Shown: positions 7,211 to 13,344 of the stretch, piece after piece
Position numbering within the stretch: the first letter of the stretch is position 1
Layout of the letters: each line of letters opens with the position of its first letter
Assembly: GCA_964542315.1 (NCBI GenBank)
Contig: CAZIUA010000072.1
Location: 1 to 13,344, forward strand
Direction of reading: 5' to 3'
Length of the DNA: 13,344 bases
Source: UBA11524 sp964542315
Lineage (GTDB): Bacteria > Bacillota > Clostridia > Christensenellales > Aristaeellaceae
Translations under genes and position numbers: made by a program
The notes under the pieces: model-generated
Databases searched by the model: none
Told to the model about the DNA's origin: nothing
The model's input: only the letters and a program-made list of their open reading frames with translations

Positions 7211-7240
7211 AAAAGAAAACCCTTGCAACAGGTGCAAGGG
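7211..7240 (-). terminator. Attenuator hairpin of the L10 leader
   Basis: On the minus strand CCCTTGCA (7240-7233) and TGCAAGGG (7227-7220) form an eight-pair stem with a five-base loop, followed by a T-rich tail TTTTCTTTT (7219-7211). It sits between the L10 motif and the rplJ ribosome site, so it can stop transcription before the gene. Confidence 0.85.
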
Positions 7241-7345
7241 ATGAGCAAAGTCATGCTATATCCATCACACCTCGGCAGGCAGGAACCCCGTTCCTATTAA
7301 ATCCCTTTTGACGGGGATACCGGCTGTCTACGGCACAGGTTTCTT
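7211..7345 (-). ncRNA. L10 leader (ribosomal protein autoregulatory leader)
   Basis: The untranslated leader of rplJ holds the L10-leader signature on the minus strand: GCCGTAGACAGCCGG (7335-7321) and CTGCCGAGG (about 7280-7270), the two halves of the L10-binding motif. An intervening CCCCGT/ACGGGG stem is also present. In this RNA family L10, or the L10-L12 complex, binds the leader and shuts down its own operon. Here the motif is followed by an intrinsic hairpin at 7211-7240, which points to transcriptional attenuation. The 5' boundary is estimated from the promoter. Confidence 0.85.
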
Positions 7346-7358
7346 CAAAACCTTGAAT

Positions 7359-7387
7359 AGTATATCACTCCTATCCACGTCTGTCAA
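7359..7387 (-). promoter_or_regulatory. Strong promoter of rplJ-rplL
   Basis: On the minus strand there is a perfect TTGACA (7387-7382), a 17-base spacer and TATACT (7364-7359). Upstream of the -35 (about 7388-7412) lie an A-run and a T-run resembling an UP element, as expected for a highly expressed ribosomal operon. The predicted start is near 7352. Confidence 0.85.
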
Positions 7388-7461
7388 GCACTTTTTTCGC
7401 AAAAAATCGCTTTGGTAGGCATTATTTTTCGTCGAAATTTTCTTTGGGGCGCTGGTTTCCC

Positions 7462-7490
7462 TTTACAAACGGGGCTGGATGGGCTATAAT
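7462..7490 (+). promoter_or_regulatory. Distal promoter upstream of the repeat protein gene
   Basis: TTTACA (7462-7467), a 17-base spacer and a perfect TATAAT (7485-7490) point rightward and predict a start near 7497. The transcript would carry a leader of about 130 bases containing a CTGTC/GACAG hairpin (7503-7519) and the dyad at 7532-7548. No plus-strand terminator is seen before the gene, so it probably adds to the proximal promoter rather than making a separate small RNA. Confidence 0.65.
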
Positions 7491-7531
7491 AAGGTCGGCG
7501 AACTGTCTTTGGGGGACAGATCTGCAAAAAA

Positions 7532-7548
7532 CGTCATAAAGTATGACG
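7532..7548. promoter_or_regulatory. Perfect inverted repeat between two promoters
   Basis: CGTCATA, AAG, TATGACG is a perfect seven-base dyad with a three-base spacer, placed between the distal promoter and the proximal -35. It could be a protein-binding operator or an RNA hairpin. On the minus strand it is followed by six T's, so it could also weakly stop antisense transcription. The choice between these is open. Confidence 0.45.
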
Positions 7549-7575
7549 AAAACGTAAAAACTCCCACATAAACTA

Positions 7576-7604
7576 TTGACAATGTAATAGAAAAGTAATA
7601 TATT
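7576..7604 (+). promoter_or_regulatory. Proximal promoter of the repeat protein gene
   Basis: A perfect TTGACA (7576-7581), a 17-base A/T-rich spacer and TATATT (7599-7604) predict a start near 7611. That leaves a leader of fewer than 20 bases, essentially just the AAAGGAG ribosome site (7613-7619). Confidence 0.8.
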
Positions 7605-7628
7605 GTGTGCGAAAGGAGTTGTACCTGA

Positions 7629-10310
7629 ATGATCCACATGCGAAAGAAGGGCTTTGCGATCTGTCTGCTGGCTGCGACGATGGCGTTTTCCACCGCATCC
7701 GCAGCGACCGGCACGGTGTCGGCCAGCAGCCTGATCATGCGCCTGAGTCCTTCCAGTAATAGTGAAGCCGTGACCACCCTGCGTCAGGGCAAGACGGTCG
7801 AGATCCTGAGCCAGTCCGGCGGCTGGTATAAGGTCGTCTGCGGCAGCTACAGCGGCTATGTGTACGCCAGCTATGTCAAGGTCGATGGCCTGAAGCAGGG
7901 CGACCAGGGCGATGCGGTCAAGGAAGTCCAGCAGCGCCTGAAGGAGCTGGGCTACTACAGCAATACCTGCGACGGCAAGTACGGCAGCGTCACGGTCAAG
8001 GCGGTGAAGGCCTTCCAGCAGAAGAATGGTCTGACGGCTGACGGTGTGGCGGATTCTGCCACGGTGAAGAAGCTCAATGCGTCCAATGCCGTCAAGGCGG
8101 ACGGCACCAAGGCGAATGCCACTGCGACGTCCAAGCCCACCGCCACGGCTGACACCAGCACCCTGAAGAAGGGCGACAAGGGTGCTGCCGTCAAGGCGCT
8201 CCAGCAGCGCCTGAAGGAACTGGGCTACTATCAGAATACCTGCGACAGCAATTACGGCGACCGCACGGTGGATGCGGTGAAGGCCTTCCAGAAGAACAAT
8301 GGCCTGACTGCCGACGGTGTGGCCGGTCCTTCCACCCAGAAGAAGCTGAATGCTGCCAATGCCATCAAGGCGGACGGCACCAAGGCGAATGCTACCGCGA
8401 CGCCCAAGCCCACCGCAACGCCCGACACCAGCACCCTGAAGAAGGGCGACAAGGGCACTGCCGTCAAGGCGCTCCAGCAGCGCCTGAAGGAACTGGGCTA
8501 CTATCAGTACACCTGCGACAGCACCTATGGTGACCGCACGGTGGAGGCGGTGAAGGCCTTCCAGAAGAAGAACGGCCTCACCCAGGACGGCGTGGCCGGT
8601 CCTTCCACCCAGAAGAAGCTGAATGCCGCCAACGCCATCAAGGCGGACGGCACCAAGGCGAACGCTACCGCGACGCCCGACACCAGCACCCTGAAGAAGG
8701 GCGATAAGGGCACCGCCGTCAAGGAGCTCCAGCAGCGCCTGAAGGAACTGGGCTACTACACCAACACCTGCGACAGCACCTATGGTGACCGCACGGAAGA
8801 GGCCGTGAAGGCCTTCCAGACCAAGAACGGCCTGACTGCGGACGGCATCGCTGGCCCGTCCACCCAGAAGAAGCTGAATTCCACCTCTGCCATTCCTGCC
8901 AAGGAAGACACCAAGGACGACAGCACCCTGCAAAAGGGTGATTCCGGCTATGCGGTGCGCAAGCTCCAGCAGCGCCTGAAGGAGCTGGGCTACTACACCA
9001 ATACCTGCGACGGCGATTACGGCTACCGCACGGTGGAGGCTGTGAAGGCCTTCCAGAAGAAGAACGGCCTGACTCAGGACGGCATTGCCGGCACCACCAC
9101 CCTGGCCAAGCTGAACTCCAACTCCGCCATCCCTGCCAAGGAGGCCGAGAAGGATGACGGCACCCTCAAAAAGGGCGATCAGGGCGACAAGGTCACCGCG
9201 CTGCAGAAGCGCCTGAAGGAGCTGGGCTACTACACCTACACCCCCGACGGTCAGTACGGCGACCGCACGGTGGACGCTGTGAAGGCCTTCCAGAAGAAGA
9301 ACGGCCTGACCCAGGACGGCATCGCTGGCCCGTCCACCCAGACCAAGCTGAATTCCACCTCCGCCATCCCCGCGAAGGATGAGGAGACCAAGGACGACGG
9401 CACCCTGCAGAAGGGCGATAAGGGCGATGCGGTCAAGACCCTGCAGAAGCGCCTGAAGGAGCTGGGCTACTACACCCTGTCCCCCGACGGCGAGTATGGC
9501 TACCGCACGGTGGAGGCGGTGAAGGCCTTCCAGAAGAAGAACGGCCTGACCGCGGACGGCGTTGCCGGCCCCACCACCCAGGCCAAGCTGAATTCCTCCT
9601 CCGCCATCAGCGCCAACACGACCACCAGCGTCACCCTGAACACCAATCAGACCCTCAAAAAGGGCGATTCCGGCGAGCAGGTCAAGGCGCTGCAGCTCCG
9701 CCTGAAGGAGCTGGGCTACTACAACACCACGGTGGATAGCTCCTATGGCTATCAGACCTCTTCCGCTGTGAGCGAGTTCCAGCGCCTGCACGGCCTGAAC
9801 GTCACCGGCACGGCGGACTCCACCACGCTGAAGAAGCTGACCTCCTCCGCTGCGCTGACCAAGAGCGACGCGATCAAGGCTGACAAGGAGAATAACACCT
9901 ACGTCACCGAGCGCCTGGACTGGTTCAAGGAGGGCTACAAGACCTTCCCCAGCAAGGCCATCATCAAGGTCAAGGACGTCAAGACCGGCCTGATTTTCAA
10001 CGCGAAGGTCATGTACGGCTCCAACCACCTGGATGCTGAGCCGCTGACGGCGGCGGATACGGCGATCCTGCTCAAGATCAACGGCGGTGTGGACTTCTCC
10101 TGGCGCCGCCGCGCCATGCTCGTGCAGTATAATGGCCACGTCTATGCGGCGTCCATCTACTCCGAGCCCCACGGCGACCAGACCATCTACGACAACAACT
10201 TTGACGGTCAGTTCTGCCTGCACTTCTATGGCAGCAAGACCCACGGCACCGATGTGGTGGACAGCGCGCACCAGTCCTGCGTGGCTGAGGCCATGAAGGC
10301 CACCTGGTAA
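7629..10310 (+). CDS. Exported SH3 / eight-repeat peptidoglycan-binding protein with unassigned C-terminal module
   Basis: This encodes 893 residues. Residues 1-26 form a signal peptide (basic RKK, a hydrophobic core and an AXA-type site at STASA). Residues about 28-86 are a bacterial SH3 domain (GWYKV, YSGYVYASYVKV). Eight PG_binding_1 repeats start at residues 88, 179, 270, 355, 434, 513, 593 and 676, each with RLKELGYY, YG..T, AV..FQ..NGL and a T..KL end (repeat 8 is divergent). Repeats are joined by Thr/Ala/Lys linkers. Residues about 755-893 form a module I cannot name, rich in possible catalytic or metal-binding residues: H800, D802, E804, H848, C863, H865, H872, D878, H881. The likely role is a wall-bound protein or enzyme of the cell envelope. 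ATG at 7629 has AAGGAG nine bases upstream; ATG at 7638 is too far. A strong terminator follows, so it is monocistronic. No sortase motif or membrane anchor is seen. Confidence 0.85.
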   Translation: MIHMRKKGFAICLLAATMAFSTASAATGTVSASSLIMRLSPSSNSEAVTTLRQGKTVEILSQSGGWYKVVCGSYSGYVYASYVKVDGLKQGDQGDAVKEVQQRLKELGYYSNTCDGKYGSVTVKAVKAFQQKNGLTADGVADSATVKKLNASNAVKADGTKANATATSKPTATADTSTLKKGDKGAAVKALQQRLKELGYYQNTCDSNYGDRTVDAVKAFQKNNGLTADGVAGPSTQKKLNAANAIKADGTKANATATPKPTATPDTSTLKKGDKGTAVKALQQRLKELGYYQYTCDSTYGDRTVEAVKAFQKKNGLTQDGVAGPSTQKKLNAANAIKADGTKANATATPDTSTLKKGDKGTAVKELQQRLKELGYYTNTCDSTYGDRTEEAVKAFQTKNGLTADGIAGPSTQKKLNSTSAIPAKEDTKDDSTLQKGDSGYAVRKLQQRLKELGYYTNTCDGDYGYRTVEAVKAFQKKNGLTQDGIAGTTTLAKLNSNSAIPAKEAEKDDGTLKKGDQGDKVTALQKRLKELGYYTYTPDGQYGDRTVDAVKAFQKKNGLTQDGIAGPSTQTKLNSTSAIPAKDEETKDDGTLQKGDKGDAVKTLQKRLKELGYYTLSPDGEYGYRTVEAVKAFQKKNGLTADGVAGPTTQAKLNSSSAISANTTTSVTLNTNQTLKKGDSGEQVKALQLRLKELGYYNTTVDSSYGYQTSSAVSEFQRLHGLNVTGTADSTTLKKLTSSAALTKSDAIKADKENNTYVTERLDWFKEGYKTFPSKAIIKVKDVKTGLIFNAKVMYGSNHLDAEPLTAADTAILLKINGGVDFSWRRRAMLVQYNGHVYAASIYSEPHGDQTIYDNNFDGQFCLHFYGSKTHGTDVVDSAHQSCVAEAMKATW
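7890..9857 (+). repeat. Tandem coding repeats (eight PG-binding units)
   Basis: Eight in-frame units of about 237-273 bases follow each other with strong DNA-level conservation, especially around the RLKELGYY, AVKAFQKKNGL and linker segments. Units 1-3 share one linker type (ADGTKANATAT...DTST). Units 4-6 share another (AIPAK...KDD.T). Unit 7 has its own linker, and unit 8 is the most divergent. This suggests at least two rounds of duplication. Confidence 0.9.
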
Positions 10311-10330
10311 GCGCAAACGCGTATCCATCC

Positions 10331-10370
10331 GGCTGACCCTGCTGATCTTTCGGCGGGGCAGCCTTTTTTT
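10331..10370 (+). terminator. Intrinsic terminator of the repeat protein gene
   Basis: GGCTG with inner CCC and GCTG (10331-10344) pairs with CGGCGGGGCAGCC (10351-10363), with one mismatch and one bulge, followed by seven T's (10364-10370). The csoR promoter begins only six bases later. Confidence 0.85.
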
Positions 10371-10375
10371 GCGCC

Positions 10376-10404
10376 TTGACAGATACCCTGTGGGGGTATA
10401 TAAT
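10376..10404 (+). promoter_or_regulatory. csoR-copA promoter
   Basis: A perfect TTGACA (10376-10381), a 17-base spacer and a perfect TATAAT (10399-10404) form a consensus promoter. Such strength fits a promoter held down by a repressor. The predicted start is near 10411. The spacer is filled by the CsoR box. Confidence 0.9.
10383..10399. promoter_or_regulatory. CsoR operator (copper box)
   Basis: ATACCCTGTGGGGGTAT occupies the spacer between -35 and -10. It matches the Bacillus-type CsoR box (ATACCC..n..GGGGTAT) as I remember it. Repressor bound here would block RNA polymerase until Cu(I) binds CsoR. Confidence 0.88.
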
Positions 10405-10410
10405 TAGAAT

Positions 10411-10433
10411 AACCTAACTCGGATGGTTAGGTT
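10411..10433. repeat. Palindrome at the csoR transcription start
   Basis: AACCTAAC (10411-10418) and GTTAGGTT (10426-10433) form a perfect eight-base inverted repeat with a seven-base loop. It begins at the predicted +1 and ends just before the ribosome site. It could be a 5' hairpin that stabilises or gates the mRNA, or a second operator. It has no T-tail, so it is not a terminator. Confidence 0.7.
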
Positions 10434-10449
10434 CGGAGGAGGAAACACG

Positions 10450-10752
10450 ATGTCGGAGAAATGCTGCGCCTGCGTGCGCACGAAGGAACGCTCTGATGCG
10501 GAAAAGAAAGCGCTGATCAACCGCCTGAACCGCATCGAGGGGCAGATCCGCGGCATCCGCGCGATGGTGGAGAAGGACGCGTACTGCCCGGATATCCTGA
10601 CGCAGACGGCGGCGGTGTCCTCAGCGGTGAATGGATTTTCCAGCGCGCTGCTGTCGGAGCACATCCGCACCTGCGTGGCGGAGGACGTCCGCAAGGGCAA
10701 TGACGAAGTGATCGACGAGCTGCTGCTGACGCTGCGCAAGTTCATGAAATAA
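10450..10752 (+). CDS. csoR: Copper-sensing transcriptional repressor CsoR
   Basis: This 100-residue all-helical DUF156/CsoR-family protein is a cytoplasmic repressor that releases DNA when Cu(I) binds. The three copper ligands of true CsoR are present in order: C46 (DAYCPDIL), H71 and C75 (EHIRTC). The conserved RLNRIEGQIRGI helix is at residues 25-36. The extra N-terminal cysteines (KCCAC, residues 4-8) are not part of the usual site. The start is ATG at 10450, with AGGAGG at 10437-10442. A longer in-frame start at 10423 lies inside the palindrome, lacks a ribosome site and is rejected. The gene directly follows the copper box and precedes copA by 14 bases, so it is autoregulated with it. 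The full ligand set argues against RcnR or FrmR. Confidence 0.94.
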   Translation: MSEKCCACVRTKERSDAEKKALINRLNRIEGQIRGIRAMVEKDAYCPDILTQTAAVSSAVNGFSSALLSEHIRTCVAEDVRKGNDEVIDELLLTLRKFMK

Positions 10753-10766
10753 GGAGAAGGATCATT

Positions 10767-13280
10767 ATGAAACAATACTGTGTGACCGGGATGACCTGCG
10801 CGGCGTGCTCTGCGCGGGTAGAAAAGGCCGTGCGGAAGGTGCCGGGCGTGACGGAGGTCTCTGTGTCGCTGCTGACCAATGCCATGGGTGTGGAGGGCAG
10901 CGCCAATGAGCAGGACATCATCCGTGCGGTGGAGGAAGCCGGATACGGCGCATCGGTGAAGGGCAAGGCGGAAAGTGCTGCGCCGTCCGCCCAGGCGGAG
11001 GCCCTCGAAGACCATGAAACGCCCCGGCTCAAGCGGCGGCTGCTGTGGTCGCTGGGCTTCCTGCTGGTGCTGATGTACATCAGCATGGGGCATGTGATGT
11101 GGGGCTGGCCGCTTCCGGCGGTGCTGGCGGAGAACGCCATCGCCATCGCCCTGACGGAGATGGTGCTGACCGGCATCGTCATGGTCATCAACCAGAAATT
11201 CTTCATCAGCGGCTTCAAATCGCTGATGCACGGCGCACCGAATATGGATACGCTGGTGGCCCTTGGCTCGGCGGCGTCCTTTGGCTACAGCCTGGCGATG
11301 CTGTTCGCCATGACCCATGCCCAGCTGCACGCGCCGGAAACGGTGCATCACTACCTGCATGAGTTCTACTTTGAGTCCGCCGCCATGATACTGACGCTCA
11401 TCACCGTGGGCAAGATGCTGGAGGCGCGCTCCAAGGGGCGCACGACCGATGCGCTCAAGTCCCTGATGTCCCTGGCGCCCCAGACGGCGACCATGCTGGT
11501 GAACGGGCAGGAGCAGACCGTCCCCATCACGCAGGTGAAAAAAGGCGATGTGTTCGTCGTGCGTCCGGGCGAGGCCATTCCGGTGGATGGCAGCGTGCTC
11601 GAGGGCGTGTCAGCCGTGAACGAAGCCGCCCTGACCGGCGAATCCATCCCGGTGGACAAGCAGCCTGGGGACCATGTGTCCGCCGCGACGGTGAACACGT
11701 CCGGCTTCCTGCGCTGCGAGGCGACCCGCGTGGGCGAGGATACGACGTTGAGCCAGATCATCCGCATGGTGTCCGATGCGGCGGCGACCAAGGCGCCCAT
11801 CGCCAAGGTAGCGGACAAGGTCAGCGGCGTGTTCGTGCCGGTGGTCATCAGCATCGCCGCGGTGACGCTGCTGGTGTGGCTGCTCCAGGGCGAGCCGGTG
11901 GGCAATGCCCTGGCGCGCGCGATCTCCGTGCTGGTGATCTCCTGCCCCTGCGCATTGGGCCTGGCGACGCCGGTGGCCATCATGGTGGGCAGCGGCATGG
12001 GCGCGAAGCACGGCGTGCTGTTCAAGACCGCCACCGCGCTGGAGAACACCGGCCGGGTGCAGATTGTCGCGCTGGACAAGACGGGCACCATCACCACGGG
12101 GCAGCCCACGGTGACGGATGTGCTGCCTGCACAGGGCGTGACGGAGACGGAACTGACCGAGACCGCCGCCGCGCTGGAAAGCCTGTCGGAACATCCGCTG
12201 GCCAAGGCGGTCATGGAGCGATTCGGGCAGGGGACGGTGAAGCCTGTGTCGGATTTCCGCGCGCTGCCGGGCAATGGCCTGACCGCCATGCTGGATGGCG
12301 AGGCTGTCTGGGGCGGCAGTGTGGAATTCATCGGCGGAAAGGTGAAGATCCCTGCGGACATCCGCCAAAACGCGGAAAACCTGGCGGAACAGGGCAAAAC
12401 GCCGCTGCTCTTTGCCAGGGGCGGGAAGCTGCTGGGCGTGATCGCCGTGGCGGATGCCATCAAGGAGGACAGTCCGCGTGCCGTGCGCGAATTGCAGGGC
12501 ATGGGCATCCGCGTGGTGATGCTCACCGGCGATAATGAGCGCACCGCCCGTGCTGTGGGCGAAAAGGCCGGCGTGGATCAGATCATCGCCGGGGTGAAGC
12601 CGGATGGCAAGGAGAGCGTCATCCGCCGGATGATGGAGGCCGGCAAGGTCGCCATGGTGGGCGACGGCATCAACGATGCGCCCGCGCTGACCCGCGCAGA
12701 TGTGGGCATCGCCATCGGCGCCGGTACGGATGTGGCCATCGACGCGGCGGATGTGGTGCTGATGAACAGCAGCCTGACGGACGTGAGCGCTGCCATCCGC
12801 CTGAGCCGTGCGACCCTGCGCAACATCCACCAGAACCTGTTCTGGGCGTTCTGCTACAACTCGCTGGGGATCCCGCTGGCGGCGGGCGTGTTCATCGGCT
12901 TGCTGGGCTGGCGGCTGAATCCCATGTTCGGCGCGGCGGCGATGAGCCTGAGCAGCTTCTGCGTCGTGTCCAACGCCCTGCGGCTGAATCTCTTCCGTAT
13001 GCATGATGCCAGGCGTGACCGTGCCCGCAGGCCGGTGACGCTTCCCGAGGCGGTAATGCCCCAAGCCCTGCCCGTGCGCGTCATGCATATCGAGGGCATG
13101 ATGTGCGGGCACTGCGAGGCCATGGTGAAGCGCGCTCTGGAGGCCATTGACGGCGTGGAAAGCGCCGTGCCGAGCCATACCGCCGGGACGGCCATCGTGA
13201 CCCTTTCCGCGCCGGTGGCAGAGGCTGATCTCCGCGCGGCGGTGGAGGAAGAGGACTACACCGTGCTGTCCATCGAGTGA
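10767..13280 (+). CDS. copA: Copper-exporting P-type ATPase with N- and C-terminal HMA domains
   Basis: This is an 837-residue P1B-1 ATPase that pumps Cu(I) out of the cytoplasm. An N-terminal HMA domain (residues about 1-66, GMTCAAC with C11 and C14) precedes the membrane helices. Actuator TGES is at 290-293. SCPCALG (392-398) is the CPC of TM6. DKTGT has the phosphorylated D437. SEHPL is at 474-478 (H476), TGDN at 587-590 and GDGINDAP at 632-639. The TM7 YN pair is 697-698, and M726 and S730 lie in TM8; together these are the Cu(I)-type membrane ligands. A linker (about 745-769) leads to a second HMA domain with MMCGHC (C780, C783), resembling a fused CopZ chaperone. ATG at 10767 is preceded by AAGGAG at 10751-10756, which overlaps the csoR stop. 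No separate copZ is seen. Confidence 0.95.
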   Translation: MKQYCVTGMTCAACSARVEKAVRKVPGVTEVSVSLLTNAMGVEGSANEQDIIRAVEEAGYGASVKGKAESAAPSAQAEALEDHETPRLKRRLLWSLGFLLVLMYISMGHVMWGWPLPAVLAENAIAIALTEMVLTGIVMVINQKFFISGFKSLMHGAPNMDTLVALGSAASFGYSLAMLFAMTHAQLHAPETVHHYLHEFYFESAAMILTLITVGKMLEARSKGRTTDALKSLMSLAPQTATMLVNGQEQTVPITQVKKGDVFVVRPGEAIPVDGSVLEGVSAVNEAALTGESIPVDKQPGDHVSAATVNTSGFLRCEATRVGEDTTLSQIIRMVSDAAATKAPIAKVADKVSGVFVPVVISIAAVTLLVWLLQGEPVGNALARAISVLVISCPCALGLATPVAIMVGSGMGAKHGVLFKTATALENTGRVQIVALDKTGTITTGQPTVTDVLPAQGVTETELTETAAALESLSEHPLAKAVMERFGQGTVKPVSDFRALPGNGLTAMLDGEAVWGGSVEFIGGKVKIPADIRQNAENLAEQGKTPLLFARGGKLLGVIAVADAIKEDSPRAVRELQGMGIRVVMLTGDNERTARAVGEKAGVDQIIAGVKPDGKESVIRRMMEAGKVAMVGDGINDAPALTRADVGIAIGAGTDVAIDAADVVLMNSSLTDVSAAIRLSRATLRNIHQNLFWAFCYNSLGIPLAAGVFIGLLGWRLNPMFGAAAMSLSSFCVVSNALRLNLFRMHDARRDRARRPVTLPEAVMPQALPVRVMHIEGMMCGHCEAMVKRALEAIDGVESAVPSHTAGTAIVTLSAPVAEADLRAAVEEEDYTVLSIE

Positions 13281-13285
13281 CGTCG

Positions 13286-13320
13286 AAGCCCCGGGGGTCG
13301 CGAAGCCTCCGGGGCTTTGC
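13286..13320 (+). terminator. Intrinsic terminator of csoR-copA
   Basis: AAGCCCCGGGGG (13286-13297) pairs with CCTCCGGGGCTT (13306-13317), a stem of up to twelve pairs with an eight-base loop, starting five bases after the copA stop. The T-tail is short and broken (TTTGCATTT), but the stem is very stable. Confidence 0.75.
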
Positions 13321-13344
13321 ATTTCTCGCGCGCCCGTTCGACGC

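Noticed and set aside
7890..9857. A regular repeat array that could be taken for CRISPR or a satellite.
   Set aside because: Units are about 240-270 bases, in frame, and encode PG_binding_1 domains; there are no short spacers.
7422..10328. A 968-codon open frame on the minus strand opposite the repeat protein gene.
   Set aside because: Its repeats mirror those of the plus-strand gene, its composition is low-complexity Leu/Ala/Gly/Val, and it lacks a promoter or ribosome site. The plus gene has a signal peptide and recognisable domains.
11610..13322. A 570-codon minus-strand frame opposite copA.
   Set aside because: It is His/Arg/Gln-rich with no recognisable domain, as expected for the complement of a high-GC gene. 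copA is unambiguous.

Overview
This GC-rich window reads like a Gram-positive, probably clostridial (Bacillota), chromosome segment. The evidence is an L10-leader attenuator before rplJ-rplL, a CsoR box of the Bacillus type, vegetative promoters with 17-bp spacers, strong AGGAGG ribosome sites, U-tailed intrinsic terminators, and exported multi-repeat peptidoglycan-binding proteins. I cannot place it to genus. No mobile element, tRNA, CRISPR array or prophage gene is visible, and all genes share one high-GC coding style, so nothing looks recently acquired.

Layout, left to right. (1) 1-1704, plus strand: the last 58 codons of an ABC exporter, then an MFS drug-efflux-type permease. (2) 1756-3278, minus strand: a two-gene operon, uridine kinase followed by a DUF362 protein with a cysteine cluster; it converges on the MFS gene at a shared terminator. 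(3) 3509-6036, plus strand: a GH18 glycosidase and a leaderless M28 metallopeptidase, each with its own promoter. (4) 6151-7390, minus strand: rplJ-rplL with promoter, L10 leader and attenuator, ended by its own terminator, with no rpoB directly after it. (5) 7462-10370, plus strand: two promoters and an 893-residue exported protein made of SH3, eight peptidoglycan-binding repeats and an unassigned C-terminal module. (6) 10376-13317, plus strand: a copper-responsive csoR-copA operon with a CsoR operator inside the promoter.

How the parts work together. csoR-copA is a self-contained copper defence: CsoR represses, Cu(I) releases it, and CopA exports Cu(I). CopA carries an HMA domain at each end, and no separate copZ is seen here. 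The L10 leader should let free L10 (or L10-L12) damp its own operon. The GH18 enzyme and the repeat protein are probably envelope proteins. The ABC and MFS genes are both exporters.

I see no convincing new multi-gene system. The items most worth a second look are the near-mirror-image divergent promoters between udk and the GH18 gene, the uncharacterised His/Asp/Cys-rich C-terminal module of the repeat protein, the extra palindrome at the csoR start site, and the tandem promoters with a perfect dyad upstream of the repeat protein.
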